From assembly GCA_965216425.1 (NCBI GenBank), contig CBDCFV010000005.1, positions 744,001 to 808,000 on the forward strand: 64,000 nucleotides of DNA. The letters are read 5' to 3'. The notes under the pieces are model-generated. The model was not told the DNA's origin. It searched no databases and worked only from the letters and a program-made list of their open reading frames with translations. Made by a program: the position numbers and the translations under genes. Each line of letters begins with the position of its first letter. Position 1 is the first letter of the stretch. This DNA is from CBDCFV01 sp965216425. Its GTDB lineage: Bacteria > Chloroflexota > Dehalococcoidia > Lucifugimonadales > UBA3495. Of this stretch, positions 1-9,309 are shown piece by piece.

Positions 1-47
1 TGGAAGCCTGAAGGTTGGGACGAAGCCGTATCAGCCTTGTACGGCGT

Positions 48-1355
48 TCAGGAGGCGTCGAACACCAAGTGGTGCAGGTGCAACAATCCTTGCTGGCGGC
101 GGGCGGAGTTGACCGTCTCCCGCCAGCCGTCGGGGAGAAGTTGCTCCGCCACCTCACGGGTCACCTCGTTTTCCTGCAGCTTCCCGAACTTGCGGTACAA
201 CGCCAGGAACGGTCCGTCCGGCTGAGCATCGGAGCGTCTCTCGGGCTGAGGCTCCTGTAGAGACTCTGCCAGCGCGTGCAGGAAGGGCAGCACAACGTTC
301 ACCGCTAGGTCCCGTGCTCGCCCTTGGCCCACCAATGCGGCGCCGCGCCCTTCTCCGGACGCAGCCAGCGCCGACGTCAAGTGTGATGGCTTGCCCGGTT
401 TGCACGCCTGTCTCAAACCGTCGACAAGGCCCGTCTCCAGGAAACGAGCTATCAGGACCGCCGCCCCGGCGATCCGCCGCAGCGGGTGGTTCGAGGGGCG
501 GACCCTGAACAGACGCCACGAGTCCGCGGAAAGGCGCCGCCCGAAACCGGTCCGCGGCAACGCCTTGGCTTGGGCATCCTCCGTCAAGAACCCCGGCGCG
601 GACAACCCCGACATGGTGGTCAGCCAACACCGGACTGCGTGGAGCCGCTCCTCTTCCGGCAACCGGAGCGCGGCGCTCCGCAGCGCGTGGTAGCCAGCCC
701 GTTGGGCCAGCAACTGGAACGGGTGCTGGTTCTGGCGGTATCCCAGCCCCTCCATGAGGCTCTGGTACAGGGTCTGCTCCGCTTCCTGTTCCGCCAAGTA
801 TGTCCGGAACTGGGCGCTTTTGGCTGCGAACCGGTCGTCCCCAGCTCGGTCCAGCAATTTCCCCGCATCGCCGGCGGTTTCCGGTCGGGTGTAACCATAG
901 TCGCCCAGGAATTCCCACAGGGGATAGCCTTCCTGGTCTTCGGGCGCGTCGGCGTCATCCACCAGAGACGCCAACGAGACCACTGGAGCCGTGCCGCCGC
1001 TCTGTAGCTTGGTGTCCGCTGGTTGGGTCTCCAAGGCTGCGTGCAGCACCACCCCGTTGTACCGCGGGTCGTCCCCGTGGCCATGGGCTGACCAGTCCTG
1101 CTGGCGGATGTGGATTTCCACGTCGCCCCGGACCAAGCCTACGCCCTCCACTTCCAACAGCGCGTCCCGGAAGTCCGGCCCGGCGGTCAAGCCGGGGCGG
1201 CCCGGGTAAATGACCCTTACCAGTTGGCCGCCGTGGGCCCGGAACCACGCTTGGCGAGCGGCGCGGCGCTGCCACAGCCGGGCAAGCAACCGCTCCGGGA
1301 TGTCGCTTCGCCGGCGCGCCCCGTTACCCCGGTAGCCGGGCCCCGACTCCCGCAT
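48..1355 (-). CDS. DUF2851 family protein
   Basis: The protein matches the DUF2851 family by its N-terminal block (ERLLARLWQRR, then GRPGLTAGPDFRDALL and GDVEIHIRQQDW). The family has no established biochemical role; the conserved acidic/histidine block has a nuclease-like look, but that is inference. An upstream extension to 1451 is open, but I prefer the ATG at 1355: the sequence before it does not look like the family, and AAGG lies a few bases upstream. With this start the protein has 435 residues. It is divergent from the SDR gene at 1538, so the roughly 180 bp between them should hold both promoters. Confidence 0.8.
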   Translation of the reverse strand: MRESGPGYRGNGARRRSDIPERLLARLWQRRAARQAWFRAHGGQLVRVIYPGRPGLTAGPDFRDALLEVEGVGLVRGDVEIHIRQQDWSAHGHGDDPRYNGVVLHAALETQPADTKLQSGGTAPVVSLASLVDDADAPEDQEGYPLWEFLGDYGYTRPETAGDAGKLLDRAGDDRFAAKSAQFRTYLAEQEAEQTLYQSLMEGLGYRQNQHPFQLLAQRAGYHALRSAALRLPEEERLHAVRCWLTTMSGLSAPGFLTEDAQAKALPRTGFGRRLSADSWRLFRVRPSNHPLRRIAGAAVLIARFLETGLVDGLRQACKPGKPSHLTSALAASGEGRGAALVGQGRARDLAVNVVLPFLHALAESLQEPQPERRSDAQPDGPFLALYRKFGKLQENEVTREVAEQLLPDGWRETVNSARRQQGLLHLHHLVFDAS

Positions 1356-1537
1356 AACGGACCTTCTGGTACTTGGGACTGCAACAATGGCAAGTGTCAA
1401 ATTAATCAACGTCCCGCAGATGCGCCGATTCGCCCGCACCGCATTCTTCAAGGCGCATTATACGGGAACCTTCCCCAATTTGCGCTCCGCCTTGTGTGAT
1501 AAACTTCCCACCACAAACGCAGTAATCAGGGGGGCGT

Positions 1538-2290
1538 ATGAGGCTCGAAGGCAAAGTGGCTTTCATCAGCGGCGGGTCCCGGGGTATGGGCGCCGAGGAG
1601 GCCCGGTTGTTCGCCAAAGAGGGCGCCAAGGTAGTCATCGGCGACGTTCTGGAGGACGAGGGGCAGCGGCTGGCGGCTCAGATTGGTGAAGAGGGCGGAG
1701 AAGCGCTCTTCGTGGCCTTGGACGTTACCAGCGAAGCCCAGTGGCAAGCGGCCGTCGCCGCCACGGTGGCCCGGTTCGGCAAGTTGGACGTCTTGGTGAA
1801 CAACGCCGGAATCGGCGGCAACGGCACAGTGGAGAACACCACCGTAGAAGACTGGGACCGGGTGATGGACATCAACGCCAAGGGCGTGTTCCTAGGCACC
1901 AAGGTTGCCATTCCCGAGATGCGCCGCGCCGGAGGCGGCTCCATCATCAACATCTCTTCACAACTTGGAATCGTCGGGGTGGACAACAGCAGCCCCCAGT
2001 ACCAAGCATCCAAAGGAGCGGTGCGCCTGCTCACCAAGGCCACAGCCATCCAGTATGCTGGTGAAAACATCCGGGCCAACTCGGTCCACCCTGGGCCCAT
2101 CGTAACCCCCATGACCGAGTCGGGCCGGGCAGACCCGGACAGGAACCAAGTGACACTGTCCCGCATTCCCTTGGGCCGGTACGGGGAAGCCGAGGACGTG
2201 GCCTACGGCGTCCTGTTCCTGGCCTCCGACGAGTCTTCCTTCATGACCGGCAGCGAACTGGTCATCGACGGGGGATGGGTCGCCCAGTAA
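1538..2290 (+). CDS. SDR family NAD(P)-dependent oxidoreductase
   Basis: This is a classical short-chain dehydrogenase/reductase of 250 residues, the usual length. The cofactor-binding glycine motif GGSRGMG lies near residues 11-17, the NNAG motif near residue 87, the catalytic Ser in INISSQ, and the YxxxK active site in YQASK. The C-terminus has the usual SSFMTGSELVIDGG block. D38 in the sequence VIGDVLEDE suggests NAD rather than NADP, which is inference. The start has a strong AGGGGGG ribosome site just upstream. The substrate cannot be told from sequence. It is convergent with the quinone oxidoreductase gene, with a hairpin between them. Confidence 0.92.
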   Translation: MRLEGKVAFISGGSRGMGAEEARLFAKEGAKVVIGDVLEDEGQRLAAQIGEEGGEALFVALDVTSEAQWQAAVAATVARFGKLDVLVNNAGIGGNGTVENTTVEDWDRVMDINAKGVFLGTKVAIPEMRRAGGGSIINISSQLGIVGVDNSSPQYQASKGAVRLLTKATAIQYAGENIRANSVHPGPIVTPMTESGRADPDRNQVTLSRIPLGRYGEAEDVAYGVLFLASDESSFMTGSELVIDGGWVAQ

Positions 2291-2292
2291 TG

Positions 2293-2332
2293 GCCTGAAG
2301 GGTCCCTCTCGTTTCAGCGAGGGTCTCTTCAG
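2293..2332. terminator. Bidirectional hairpin terminator
   Basis: A long interrupted inverted repeat (CCTGAAG...CTTCAGG outside, CCCTC...GAGGG inside) sits between the convergent SDR and quinone oxidoreductase genes. The position and shape suggest a shared terminator, although no long T-run follows. Confidence 0.6.
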
Positions 2333-2347
2333 GCACGACGATGGGCG

Positions 2348-3316
2348 TCAAGGCGTGAGCAAAATCTTGCCCACCGTTTGCCGCCCCTCCAATTGCCGGT
2401 GGGCCTCTTCCGCCTGTTCCAAGGACAGGGTCAAGCCTATGTGCAGCTTCAAGTCACCGGAGCCCACCCAGCCCAGGACGTCGTTGGCCCGTTCCAGCAA
2501 CTCCTCCCGCGTGGCGGTATAGTCCCCCAGAGTCGGCCTGGTCAGGGACAACGATCCGTTGCGCAACACCCCGGAGTCGAAGTCTGGCACAGGGCCGCTG
2601 GCCTGCCCGTACAGCACCATGTGGCCCCGCCGCCCCAAGCAGTTGAAGCCCTTCAGGAACGTGGTCTGTCCCACGGCGTCGTATATAAGCCGCAGCCCGC
2701 GGCTGCCGGTAGCTTTCTTTATCTCTTCCTCGAAGTCCTGCCGGGTGTACAGGATGACCTGATCAGCGCCCGCATCCTGGGCCAATTGGGCCTTGGCGTC
2801 GGTGGACACCGTGGTGTAGACCTCCGCGCCCAGCCTCTTCAGCATCTGGATAAGAATCAACCCCATTCCGCCCGCCCCCGCGTGGACCAGCGCCGCGTCC
2901 CCTTCCTTGATGCTGGTGATGCCGTATACCAGGAAGTGGGCCGTCATCCCTTGCAGCATGGCCGCCGCCCCGGTGGCGAATTCCATTTCGGAGGGCAGTT
3001 TGACCAGCAGCCAGGAAGGGACCGATGCCTGCTCGGCGTAAGTGCCGGTGTGCATGGCGTATGCCACCCGGTCTCCCACGGCCACCTCCGTCACTCCTTC
3101 CCCAATCGCGGAAACCACCCCAGCCGCCTCCCGTCCCGGCGTCCAAGGGAAGGCGGCCGGCGGATTGAGGCCGTTCCGGCTGGCCACGTCGGTATAGTTG
3201 ACCCCGATGGACCGGACGTCTACCAAGGCTTGTCCCGGTCCGATTTCCGGGACTGGCGCGTCCTCGTAGCGCAACACTTCCGGACCGCCGGTTTGATGGG
3301 CTCTCACAGCTTTCAT
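2348..3316 (-). CDS. Quinone oxidoreductase / zinc-free MDR alcohol dehydrogenase family
   Basis: This 322-residue medium-chain reductase resembles NADPH:quinone oxidoreductase (QOR, Qor type). The GroES-like N-terminal half contains GVNYTDVASRNG and PGREAAGVV. The Rossmann half starts with VHAGAGGMGLILIQ near residue 145. The zinc-ligand cysteines of alcohol dehydrogenases are absent, as expected for QOR enzymes. The start ATG at 3316 has a near-perfect GGAGGTAG ribosome site. It lies about 75 bp downstream of the MmgE/PrpD gene on the same strand, so the two may be co-transcribed. The natural substrate is unknown. Confidence 0.9.
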   Translation of the reverse strand: MKAVRAHQTGGPEVLRYEDAPVPEIGPGQALVDVRSIGVNYTDVASRNGLNPPAAFPWTPGREAAGVVSAIGEGVTEVAVGDRVAYAMHTGTYAEQASVPSWLLVKLPSEMEFATGAAAMLQGMTAHFLVYGITSIKEGDAALVHAGAGGMGLILIQMLKRLGAEVYTTVSTDAKAQLAQDAGADQVILYTRQDFEEEIKKATGSRGLRLIYDAVGQTTFLKGFNCLGRRGHMVLYGQASGPVPDFDSGVLRNGSLSLTRPTLGDYTATREELLERANDVLGWVGSGDLKLHIGLTLSLEQAEEAHRQLEGRQTVGKILLTP

Positions 3317-3391
3317 GCTCTACCTCCGTCAAGTCCGCCGCCTGCCTGTCGTCTGCCTGAAGTCTGATGGCAGCGGCGGGAAATTAGACCC

Positions 3392-4780
3392 TCAGCCACC
3401 GAGAATGGACGCCAGACCCGTCACGTCCTTCACCTCTTCCAGACCGCGAAACTGGGTCAAGGCGCCGTCGATATGGTCCGGCGGCAGGATGTACCGGCAG
3501 CAATACAGGAACTTGGCGTTCAATTCTTCCGGCTCCAGCGGAAGCTCCGGCCTTCCTCTGGAGTATTCCACTTGGTGATGCAGCACCCTGCCGGAGGTCA
3601 ACTCCACCGTCACCGGGATAGCTGCCGTCGCCCCAGTATTGGTCTCTTGTATGGCCTCTACGATCACCCGGTCCATCATAGCCCGGACTTCCAAGGACTG
3701 CACCGCTTCGCTGGTGAACTGCTCGATGAGAGGCTGCCCGTGCAGCAACGCCGCCGCGACAATATAACTCAAGCTCAGCCGCGCCTCCCCGCCACTGGCC
3801 GGACTGGCAAAGGGGAGGGCGTCCAGGACCGCCGGAGATGCCCCTGCTTTGGCCGAGCGGACTTCGTCAGGACCGAACTGGAACTGCTGCGCCAGTTGGT
3901 GCACCGCGTCGATGACTGTGTGACCCGCCAAGTGGCACGGGTAGGGTTTCAGGACGATACCCGGTTGGACCACGTGATAAGGGTCGCCCAATCCGGAAAA
4001 AGCCGATGACCACTCTGAGAGGTCGCCTGACCCGTAGGTGGCCAGCAGCCCGCCCGGGGTTTCAATAGCCTGATTGGGACCGCTAAACCCCTTCTGGACC
4101 AGCAGGACTGCTGAGAGCCCGCTCGCCGCCGCCCTGCCGCATTGTAAAGCTCGGCTGTGGGACGCGGCGTCTCCTTGGATGCCGCCTGCCCCACCGCAGG
4201 CTATTCCCAAGGCCTGCTCCAGACGGTCTCCGTCCAACCCCAGCAAACGTCCGGCGGCAACCGCCGCCCCTACTGCGCCTGCTATCCCGTCGCCGTGCCA
4301 GCGCCAGCTCGGAGATGATGCCGGTGACTTTGTGGCCGTTTCGATCAAGGACGCCAGCTTGCCAATGGTCTCGCAACCCAGGGCGAAAGCGGTCAGCACA
4401 TCCGTGCCCGTATGGCCGTTCATCTCCGCCAAGGCCATCACCACGGGGAAAATCACGCTGCTGGGATGGGTGTCCTGGCCCAGGAACTGGTCGTCGAAGT
4501 CCAGCAAGTGAATCATGGTCCCGTTGGCCAGCGCGGCGTTGCCCGGGGATGTGCGCAACCCCATGCCAATAATGGTGCACTTGCCGTTGCGGGGGGAAAT
4601 GTCCTGGACGTACCTGGTGACGTCGAGGGCTTCCTGGTGGCCGGCCGCCGCCAACCCTACGGCGGCGGCGTTGATCATCATGCTTTTGCAGGTGTCCACC
4701 ACCCCCGGAGGCAAATCTTCAAAACGAGTGTCCAAGGCAAACCGGACAAGCCTCCGGGTCAGGGAATCGGGTATCGCCAT
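3392..4780 (-). CDS. MmgE/PrpD family protein
   Basis: The 462-residue protein has the full MmgE/PrpD fold. It shows an N-terminal helical domain with NGTMIHLLDFDDQF and THPSSVIFPVVMALAE, and a C-terminal domain with KPYPCHLAGHTVIDA. Known members include 2-methylcitrate dehydratase and cis-aconitate decarboxylase, and many clade members are uncharacterised. No methylcitrate-cycle neighbours (prpB, prpC) are here, so a dehydratase or decarboxylase on some other organic acid is as likely. The start has GGAGG upstream. It is first in a probable two-gene unit with the quinone oxidoreductase. Confidence 0.9.
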   Translation of the reverse strand: MAIPDSLTRRLVRFALDTRFEDLPPGVVDTCKSMMINAAAVGLAAAGHQEALDVTRYVQDISPRNGKCTIIGMGLRTSPGNAALANGTMIHLLDFDDQFLGQDTHPSSVIFPVVMALAEMNGHTGTDVLTAFALGCETIGKLASLIETATKSPASSPSWRWHGDGIAGAVGAAVAAGRLLGLDGDRLEQALGIACGGAGGIQGDAASHSRALQCGRAAASGLSAVLLVQKGFSGPNQAIETPGGLLATYGSGDLSEWSSAFSGLGDPYHVVQPGIVLKPYPCHLAGHTVIDAVHQLAQQFQFGPDEVRSAKAGASPAVLDALPFASPASGGEARLSLSYIVAAALLHGQPLIEQFTSEAVQSLEVRAMMDRVIVEAIQETNTGATAAIPVTVELTSGRVLHHQVEYSRGRPELPLEPEELNAKFLYCCRYILPPDHIDGALTQFRGLEEVKDVTGLASILGG

Positions 4781-4921
4781 GCGGCCGCGCCTCCAAAGTA
4801 GGGGATGGTCGACAAGGAAGAAACCTCAACGAGCGCCGGAGCTATTCCGAGAACTTCCATTGGCTCAGAATACCAACCGGCGGACGGCCTCCGCAACAAC
4901 CCTTTTCAGTCAGGGTGCGCC
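4781..4921. other. Intergenic stretch, no gene seen
   Basis: This is the upstream region of the MmgE/PrpD gene on the minus strand. No convincing ORF or RNA is visible, and a promoter for the minus-strand unit presumably lies here. Confidence 0.4.
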
Positions 4922-4922
4922 T

Positions 4923-4962
4923 AAACCGGTTGCTCCTATGGGAGCGCGGGCGTCCCGCCCGC
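4923..4962. repeat. Palindromic repeat, GGGCGTCCCGCCCGC type, copy 1
   Basis: A GC-rich palindrome beginning AAACCGGTTG and containing GCGCGGGCGTCCCGCCCGC. A second copy, differing at a few bases, is at 9587-9626. Both lie between genes and next to other repeats. Confidence 0.7.
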
Positions 4963-4964
4963 CC

Positions 4965-5147
4965 ACCGTCACTTCCGCTCCCCAACCGTCGTTCCCGATC
5001 CCATACCGTCATTCCCGTCCGCCCACCGTCATTCCCGTCCGCCCACCGTCGTTCCCGCACGCCCACCATCATTCCCGCACGCCCATCGTCACTCCCGCAC
5101 GCCCAGCCGTCATTCCCATTCCCCAACCGTCATTCCCGCTCCCATAC
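4965..5147. repeat. Degenerate minisatellite of REP half-sites
   Basis: The stretch is built from many imperfect copies of CACCGTCATTCCCG and close variants, with unit lengths of about 16-19 bp. The unit equals one arm of the REP palindrome that directly follows (5148-5174), so the array seems to have grown from it. The units are not separated by unique spacers, so it is not a CRISPR array. The ORFs through it are low-complexity artefacts. Confidence 0.75.
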
Positions 5148-5174
5148 CGTCATTCCCGCGCAGGCGGGAATCCA
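5148..5174. repeat. REP-like palindrome
   Basis: A hairpin with arms ATTCCCGC / GCGGGAAT and the tail GTCATT. It is one of about ten copies in this window and closes the adjacent minisatellite. Confidence 0.8.
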
Positions 5175-5346
5175 TGCGTAGACGCCTAAAGGAACGTTAC
5201 CTTCAGGGAATGACAGAATTCAGGCAACCAAATGCAATAACCCTGAACCCTCGCCACCCCGTAGCTGCTTACACCGGCAATGGTCTGTTAGAATCTGGCC
5301 GCTCGGAACAAGTCGCGGTGGGAAGAATCCGCAGCAGGAGGCCCGA

Positions 5347-6578
5347 TTGGAACGTTGGATCGCCCTTTTAGGACTGGTGGTCATCATGGCCTTGGCTTGG
5401 CTGATTGGCGACCGGAACCGGAAGGTTAACTATCGAGTCATAGGCGGCGGGCTTCTGCTCCAATTCGCCCTGGCCCTCTTCATCCTGAAAACGCCGGTGG
5501 GCGTGACCCTGTTCAAGGCTATAGGCGACATTTTCGCCGCCATCCTGGGCTTCACCGACGCCGGCAGCATCTTCGTCTTTGGCGAGGAGTCCGCCCACCA
5601 CTTTATCGCCTTCCGGTACTGCCCACCATCATCTTTGTTTCGTCCGTAATGTCGGTCCTGTACTACCTGGGGGTCCTGCAGAAGATTATCCTGACGCTGG
5701 CTTGGCTGATGCGGCGTACCCTGGGAACCTCCGGCTCGGAAACCCTGGCGGCGGCCGCCAACGTGTTCCTTGGGCAGACCGAAGCGCCGCTGATGGTGCG
5801 GCCTTATGTGGGGGGAATGACCCGGTCCGAGTTGATGGCGTTGATGGTGGGCGGGTTCGCGACCATCGCCGGCAGCGTCTTTGCGGTCTACGTGGGCATG
5901 GGTATCGACGCTGGACACTTGGTGTCGGCTTCGGTAATTTCGGCCCCGGCCGCTCTGCTGATCGCCAAATTGATGGTTCCGGAGACCGCCACTCCCGCTA
6001 CGCTGGGCAGCAACGGGGTCGAGGTGGAAAGGAGCCACGGGAACCTTGTGGACGCGGTGACAGATGGGGCCTTGGACGGCCTGCGGTTGGCCCTGAACGT
6101 GGCCGCCATGCTCATCGTGGCCCTCGCACTGGTGGCGATGGTTGACGCGATACTGGGCTTGTTCGGCGGCTGGATTGGCGGATGGTTAGGGCAGTCCTGG
6201 GACTGGTCTCTGTCAGGTATCTTCGGCTACGTATTCGCGCCATTCGCTTGGCTGATGGGCATACCGTGGAGCGAGTCCCTCCGTGCCGGAGAGCTACTGG
6301 GCACCAAGATGGCCTTAAACGAGTTCATTGCTTATGCAAGGCTCGCCGAATGGTCGCAGCCCGGCTCCGAGGTGGTGCTGAGCGAACGCACCCGGACCAT
6401 CCTGACTTACGCGCTGTGCGGCTTTGCCAATTTCGGCAGCATCGGCATCCAGATAGGCGGCATCGGCGGCATCGCCCCGGAGCGGCGCTTGGAACTGGCC
6501 CGGCTGGCGATGCCCGCCATGTTGGGCGGCACCTTTGCCATGATGATGACCGCCTGCGTGGCTGGACTGCTGATTTAG
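5347..6578 (+). CDS. nupC: NupC-type concentrative nucleoside transporter, one-base frameshift
   Basis: This is a sodium- or proton-coupled nucleoside uptake permease of about 410 residues. The N-terminal part (5347-5616) has three hydrophobic segments and the GFTDAGSIFVFGEE block. The rest (from about 5618) has LGQTEAPLMVRPY, GFATIAGSVFAVYVG and the C-terminal block NFGSIGIQIGGIG typical of the family. The frame breaks at about 5616. One extra G would give FRVLPTIIFVSSVMSVLYYLG, which matches family members. The TTG start has AGGAGG at 5336-5341. This may be a sequencing indel or a recent loss. Confidence 0.85.
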
Positions 6579-6644
6579 GGGGCAGGCTGCAGTCGGCGCA
6601 CCAACAGGGCCATCGCGTAGATGATGCCCACCGCCTGAATAACG
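6576..6644. repeat. Direct repeat G', partial copy of the 3' end of the gene at 8935
   Basis: About 68 bp match 8937-9004 with few differences (GGCAGGCTGC, CGGCGCACCAACAG, CATCGCGTAG). The copy starts right at the stop of nupC. In the 8937 copy the same bases are the last codons of a membrane-protein gene, so this copy looks like an attachment-site duplicate of a gene 3' end. Confidence 0.75.
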
Positions 6645-6659
6645 TTAAACCTATCATAG

Positions 6660-6746
6660 CGCGGCTGGGATCTTTCCACGATCACTGATTCGTAGCTGGA
6701 CAATAACCGTCAGCCATCTTATTCGCCAATCCGTCGTTGTAATACT
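6660..6746. repeat. Direct repeat R', left of the HEPN-like gene
   Basis: An imperfect repeat of 8851-8936. The last 26 bp (from ATTCGCCAATCCGTC to AATACT) are identical in the two copies and the left part is more diverged. The two copies bracket the HEPN-like gene in direct orientation. Confidence 0.75.
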
Positions 6747-7035
6747 GGCAACAGTGTAGTAGTTGTGCAGTGGGCGGGGTTGACAGAGGTGCCCTCGGGG
6801 TATTCTTTGTTTGATCTGCATGGAGGACCGCTCACTGACTCATCCCTGTGCAGGCGGGCACTCAGACCCCCGTCACCCTTACAACAAACACTTTCGCATC
6901 GGCAAATAAGTTCACTGCCTTTTGGTCGTTGTTGGCGACCATTTTCCAGAGTACGATAGCACCTAGAACAAGAAATTTGCATCGCACGCAAGCAGTCTTG
7001 GGGGAAGGCACATTAGTCCCAGAGGGAGAGGTGAA
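6747..7035. promoter_or_regulatory. Upstream region of the HEPN-like gene
   Basis: No gene is seen here. The stretch is visibly richer in A and T than the chromosome on either side and presumably holds the promoter of the gene at 7036. I could not fix a single -35/-10 pair. Confidence 0.35.
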
Positions 7036-8481
7036 GTGGAACTCAATGCATTGGAAAGGACGTTCTTTGACGAGGTCCTCCGAGTACAACTAGACGTTCC
7101 CATAAACGCAACATTGACGGTTCAGGATGAACTTATAGATATGATTGTCGTGCCTGAAATCAGCAGGGACGGGCACTTTGCGTTCAAGTTCTTTAACGCT
7201 ACTCCATACCGTCCTCAAACGGAAAACGGGGTAATAACGTTGACCGGGAACGAGATCTTTGGCGTTCACCCTTCTCTCGAGATGGCATGGCTTCGAGACG
7301 AAGTAGTCAAGCTCACTCTAAAGAAATCCGTAAGTTTTCCGCCTCAAGAGAATACGTTCGACATAAAAGGCGAAGTGATGTATGCCGGAACAGGCCACAT
7401 GGGGAGATTGGCCCTTGACCAGAATATGGTTGTGCTTGAAGAAAGCCTATTCACTGAGACACGTTTCAGTCTCATGAATTTTCCAGACTTCAAATACGGA
7501 CACTCCTTCCCCGACCCACCGTTTTTTGCCAACGCTCAGAAATTAGCTAACGACGAATTGCCAGACGGTTGGTCCTTGAAACTCAAAGCCCCGCCTAGCC
7601 GCATCACACTCGACGGTGATGAAGGATGGTCTGTCACTATAACAAAGGAGGAAGTTGAAACCCGCGGGTCAATTGCCCACACCGGAGTAATTACTTTTCA
7701 TGACAGCCGGGCATACAGTACAGACGCACTGACCGAAATACTGAAGGGAATAGGTACTTTCTTCGCATTTGTCGCGGGCCACCACTGCTTTCCGACGGTA
7801 GCAGTAGGATATAACAAAGAAAGAAGGCCCGTGTGGGGACGAGTGGCCCGTTTCCCGGATGCTCAGCACAAACCCCTCAATTGGTTCGTCAACTCCCAAG
7901 ATATTCCCCAAGGCGGATATCTGGAAAGGTTGTTCCCTAAGTTCTGGGAAAAGTGGAAGGTGAAGAGTAAGGAAATCAGCGAGGCGATTGACCTTTACAT
8001 CCGCAGTGCCACAAGCAGGCAAAACGGCAACAGACTGGGCGCGATAGGCGAGAGTTACGCGGCATTGGAAACTTTAGCGAGCCTGGTTCAAGACAAGACA
8101 ATCCGCGACAACAATGCGAAGCAAATCAGTGAGGTGCTAAAGGAAAAAGGAATCCCGCGTAGGTCTTTAAAAGAGCTGAATCTGCCAGTTTTCACCAAGC
8201 TTGGCAAAATACTCGATGACCAATCGGGGAAAGGAGTTTATCTACTCAACGAAGTCCGGAACTATGGCCCTCACCCTCTAAAGATGCGAACACAGGCTGA
8301 AATAAAGCCAGATCTCCACGATGTTTCTCAAAATGAATCACGATTGCTCGTTTACTTGCACGACCTCAGTCAGTTTTATTTCGAACACTTGTTCCTAGCA
8401 TACTGCGGTTTTGGCGATACAAGGGCCAAAACGGAGTTTGGATGCTTTCGCCCGCTTCTGGCCGAATTGAATTCCGTTTAA
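7036..8481 (+). CDS. Putative HEPN-domain protein (possible abortive-infection effector)
   Basis: The protein has 481 residues and I do not recognise its N-terminal two thirds, which look beta-rich. The C-terminal third (about residues 330-470) is helical and reads like a HEPN domain: a YAALETLASLVQD helix, then EVRNYGPHP, which fits the HEPN ribonuclease motif R-x4-H (R408, H413). Long single-gene proteins with a C-terminal HEPN domain are often RNA-cutting abortive-infection factors, for example ApeA-like. Assignment to ApeA itself is not supported by any N-terminal motif I can see. The GTG start has GGGAGAGG upstream. Base composition is AT-richer than neighbours and direct repeats flank it, which supports transfer. 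Confidence 0.55.
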   Translation: MELNALERTFFDEVLRVQLDVPINATLTVQDELIDMIVVPEISRDGHFAFKFFNATPYRPQTENGVITLTGNEIFGVHPSLEMAWLRDEVVKLTLKKSVSFPPQENTFDIKGEVMYAGTGHMGRLALDQNMVVLEESLFTETRFSLMNFPDFKYGHSFPDPPFFANAQKLANDELPDGWSLKLKAPPSRITLDGDEGWSVTITKEEVETRGSIAHTGVITFHDSRAYSTDALTEILKGIGTFFAFVAGHHCFPTVAVGYNKERRPVWGRVARFPDAQHKPLNWFVNSQDIPQGGYLERLFPKFWEKWKVKSKEISEAIDLYIRSATSRQNGNRLGAIGESYAALETLASLVQDKTIRDNNAKQISEVLKEKGIPRRSLKELNLPVFTKLGKILDDQSGKGVYLLNEVRNYGPHPLKMRTQAEIKPDLHDVSQNESRLLVYLHDLSQFYFEHLFLAYCGFGDTRAKTEFGCFRPLLAELNSV

Positions 8482-8850
8482 ACCCTCTGGGGCATTGCTT
8501 GGGGAACGAACGAGGGACGGGCGTTGGCCTCGTCCTTTTCAGAATTTTCCAAGTATTTCGACTTCATCGAAGGCCCTACCGGCGATAGCCTCGACGCACT
8601 ACTCTGCGCTGTCCAGACCGCTTGGGCTTGGCGGCATGGTGAGCCCCACTTCGGGGTGCGCCCGTCTTCCACTGAGGGTGGATAGCCGACCCAGTTTGGA
8701 AGAGCGACGTGTGTAAGAAACAGCCGTTCCAGCGTTGTTTGGGCAACGGCGCAGGTTGATCCGCGAGCGTGGCGGACATCCAGTCTCTAGTATTATAACG
8801 ACGGATGAACTTGCGAGGTGATTCCTGCTAGGAAATTGGACCTGCCATAG
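8482..8850. other. Intergenic stretch, no gene seen
   Basis: This is the right part of the insert between the HEPN-like gene and repeat R. The short ORFs in it overlap each other on both strands and have no recognisable protein features. Confidence 0.4.
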
Positions 8851-8936
8851 CACCGCTGCAATCTTTTCACCATCGTTGATTAATAGCTGGGCAAGAACCG
8901 TCAACCATTTATTCGCCAATCCGTCGTTGTAATACT
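8851..8936. repeat. Direct repeat R, right of the HEPN-like gene
   Basis: Partner of 6660-6746. It ends one base before the region shared with repeat G', so R and G lie side by side here, whereas on the left the order is G' then R'. Confidence 0.75.
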
Positions 8937-9309
8937 AAGGGGCAGGCTGCGGTCGGCGCACCAACAGAACCATCGCGTAGACGATACCCACCACCGGAAT
9001 AACGGCGAATACCAGCGGCAGCCAGGAGTCTCCTTTTATGACGCCCCGGGCTATCGCCGACGAGAGCGCAACGTCGGCGGCCACGTTCGCTACCAGCAGC
9101 CCCGCAACCGCCAGCGCCATCACTTTGGCGGGACTGCGTGGCAGGGCCAGAAACAGCAACGCCACGGCACAGGCAGGATGAAGCACCACCAACACCAGTC
9201 GCTGCCACACGTCGCCCCCGTCGGCAAATGCCCCGACCGCGGCCGTGAACCCGGTGATAACGACTTGGACCACCGCCAGCACCAGAACAACAGTCCGAAA
9301 ACCGTTCAT
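8935..9309 (-). CDS. Small integral membrane protein, function unknown
   Basis: The 124-residue protein is almost entirely hydrophobic, with four likely membrane segments (about residues 5-25, 37-56, 65-85 and 97-117) and a short basic tail RRPQPAP. I do not recognise a family. The ATG start has no clear ribosome site. Its last 22 codons or so are duplicated at 6576-6644, which makes its 3' end the apparent integration site of the HEPN insert. Confidence 0.6.
   Translation of the reverse strand: MNGFRTVVLVLAVVQVVITGFTAAVGAFADGGDVWQRLVLVVLHPACAVALLFLALPRSPAKVMALAVAGLLVANVAADVALSSAIARGVIKGDSWLPLVFAVIPVVGIVYAMVLLVRRPQPAP

Noticed and set aside
4965..5174. CRISPR-like array
   Set aside because: The repeats touch each other, have no unique spacers of constant length and have no cas genes nearby. 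It is a minisatellite of REP arms.
7036..8481. Naming the HEPN-like gene ApeA
   Set aside because: Only the C-terminal RNYGPH motif is clear. I could not see the N-terminal features that would justify the name.
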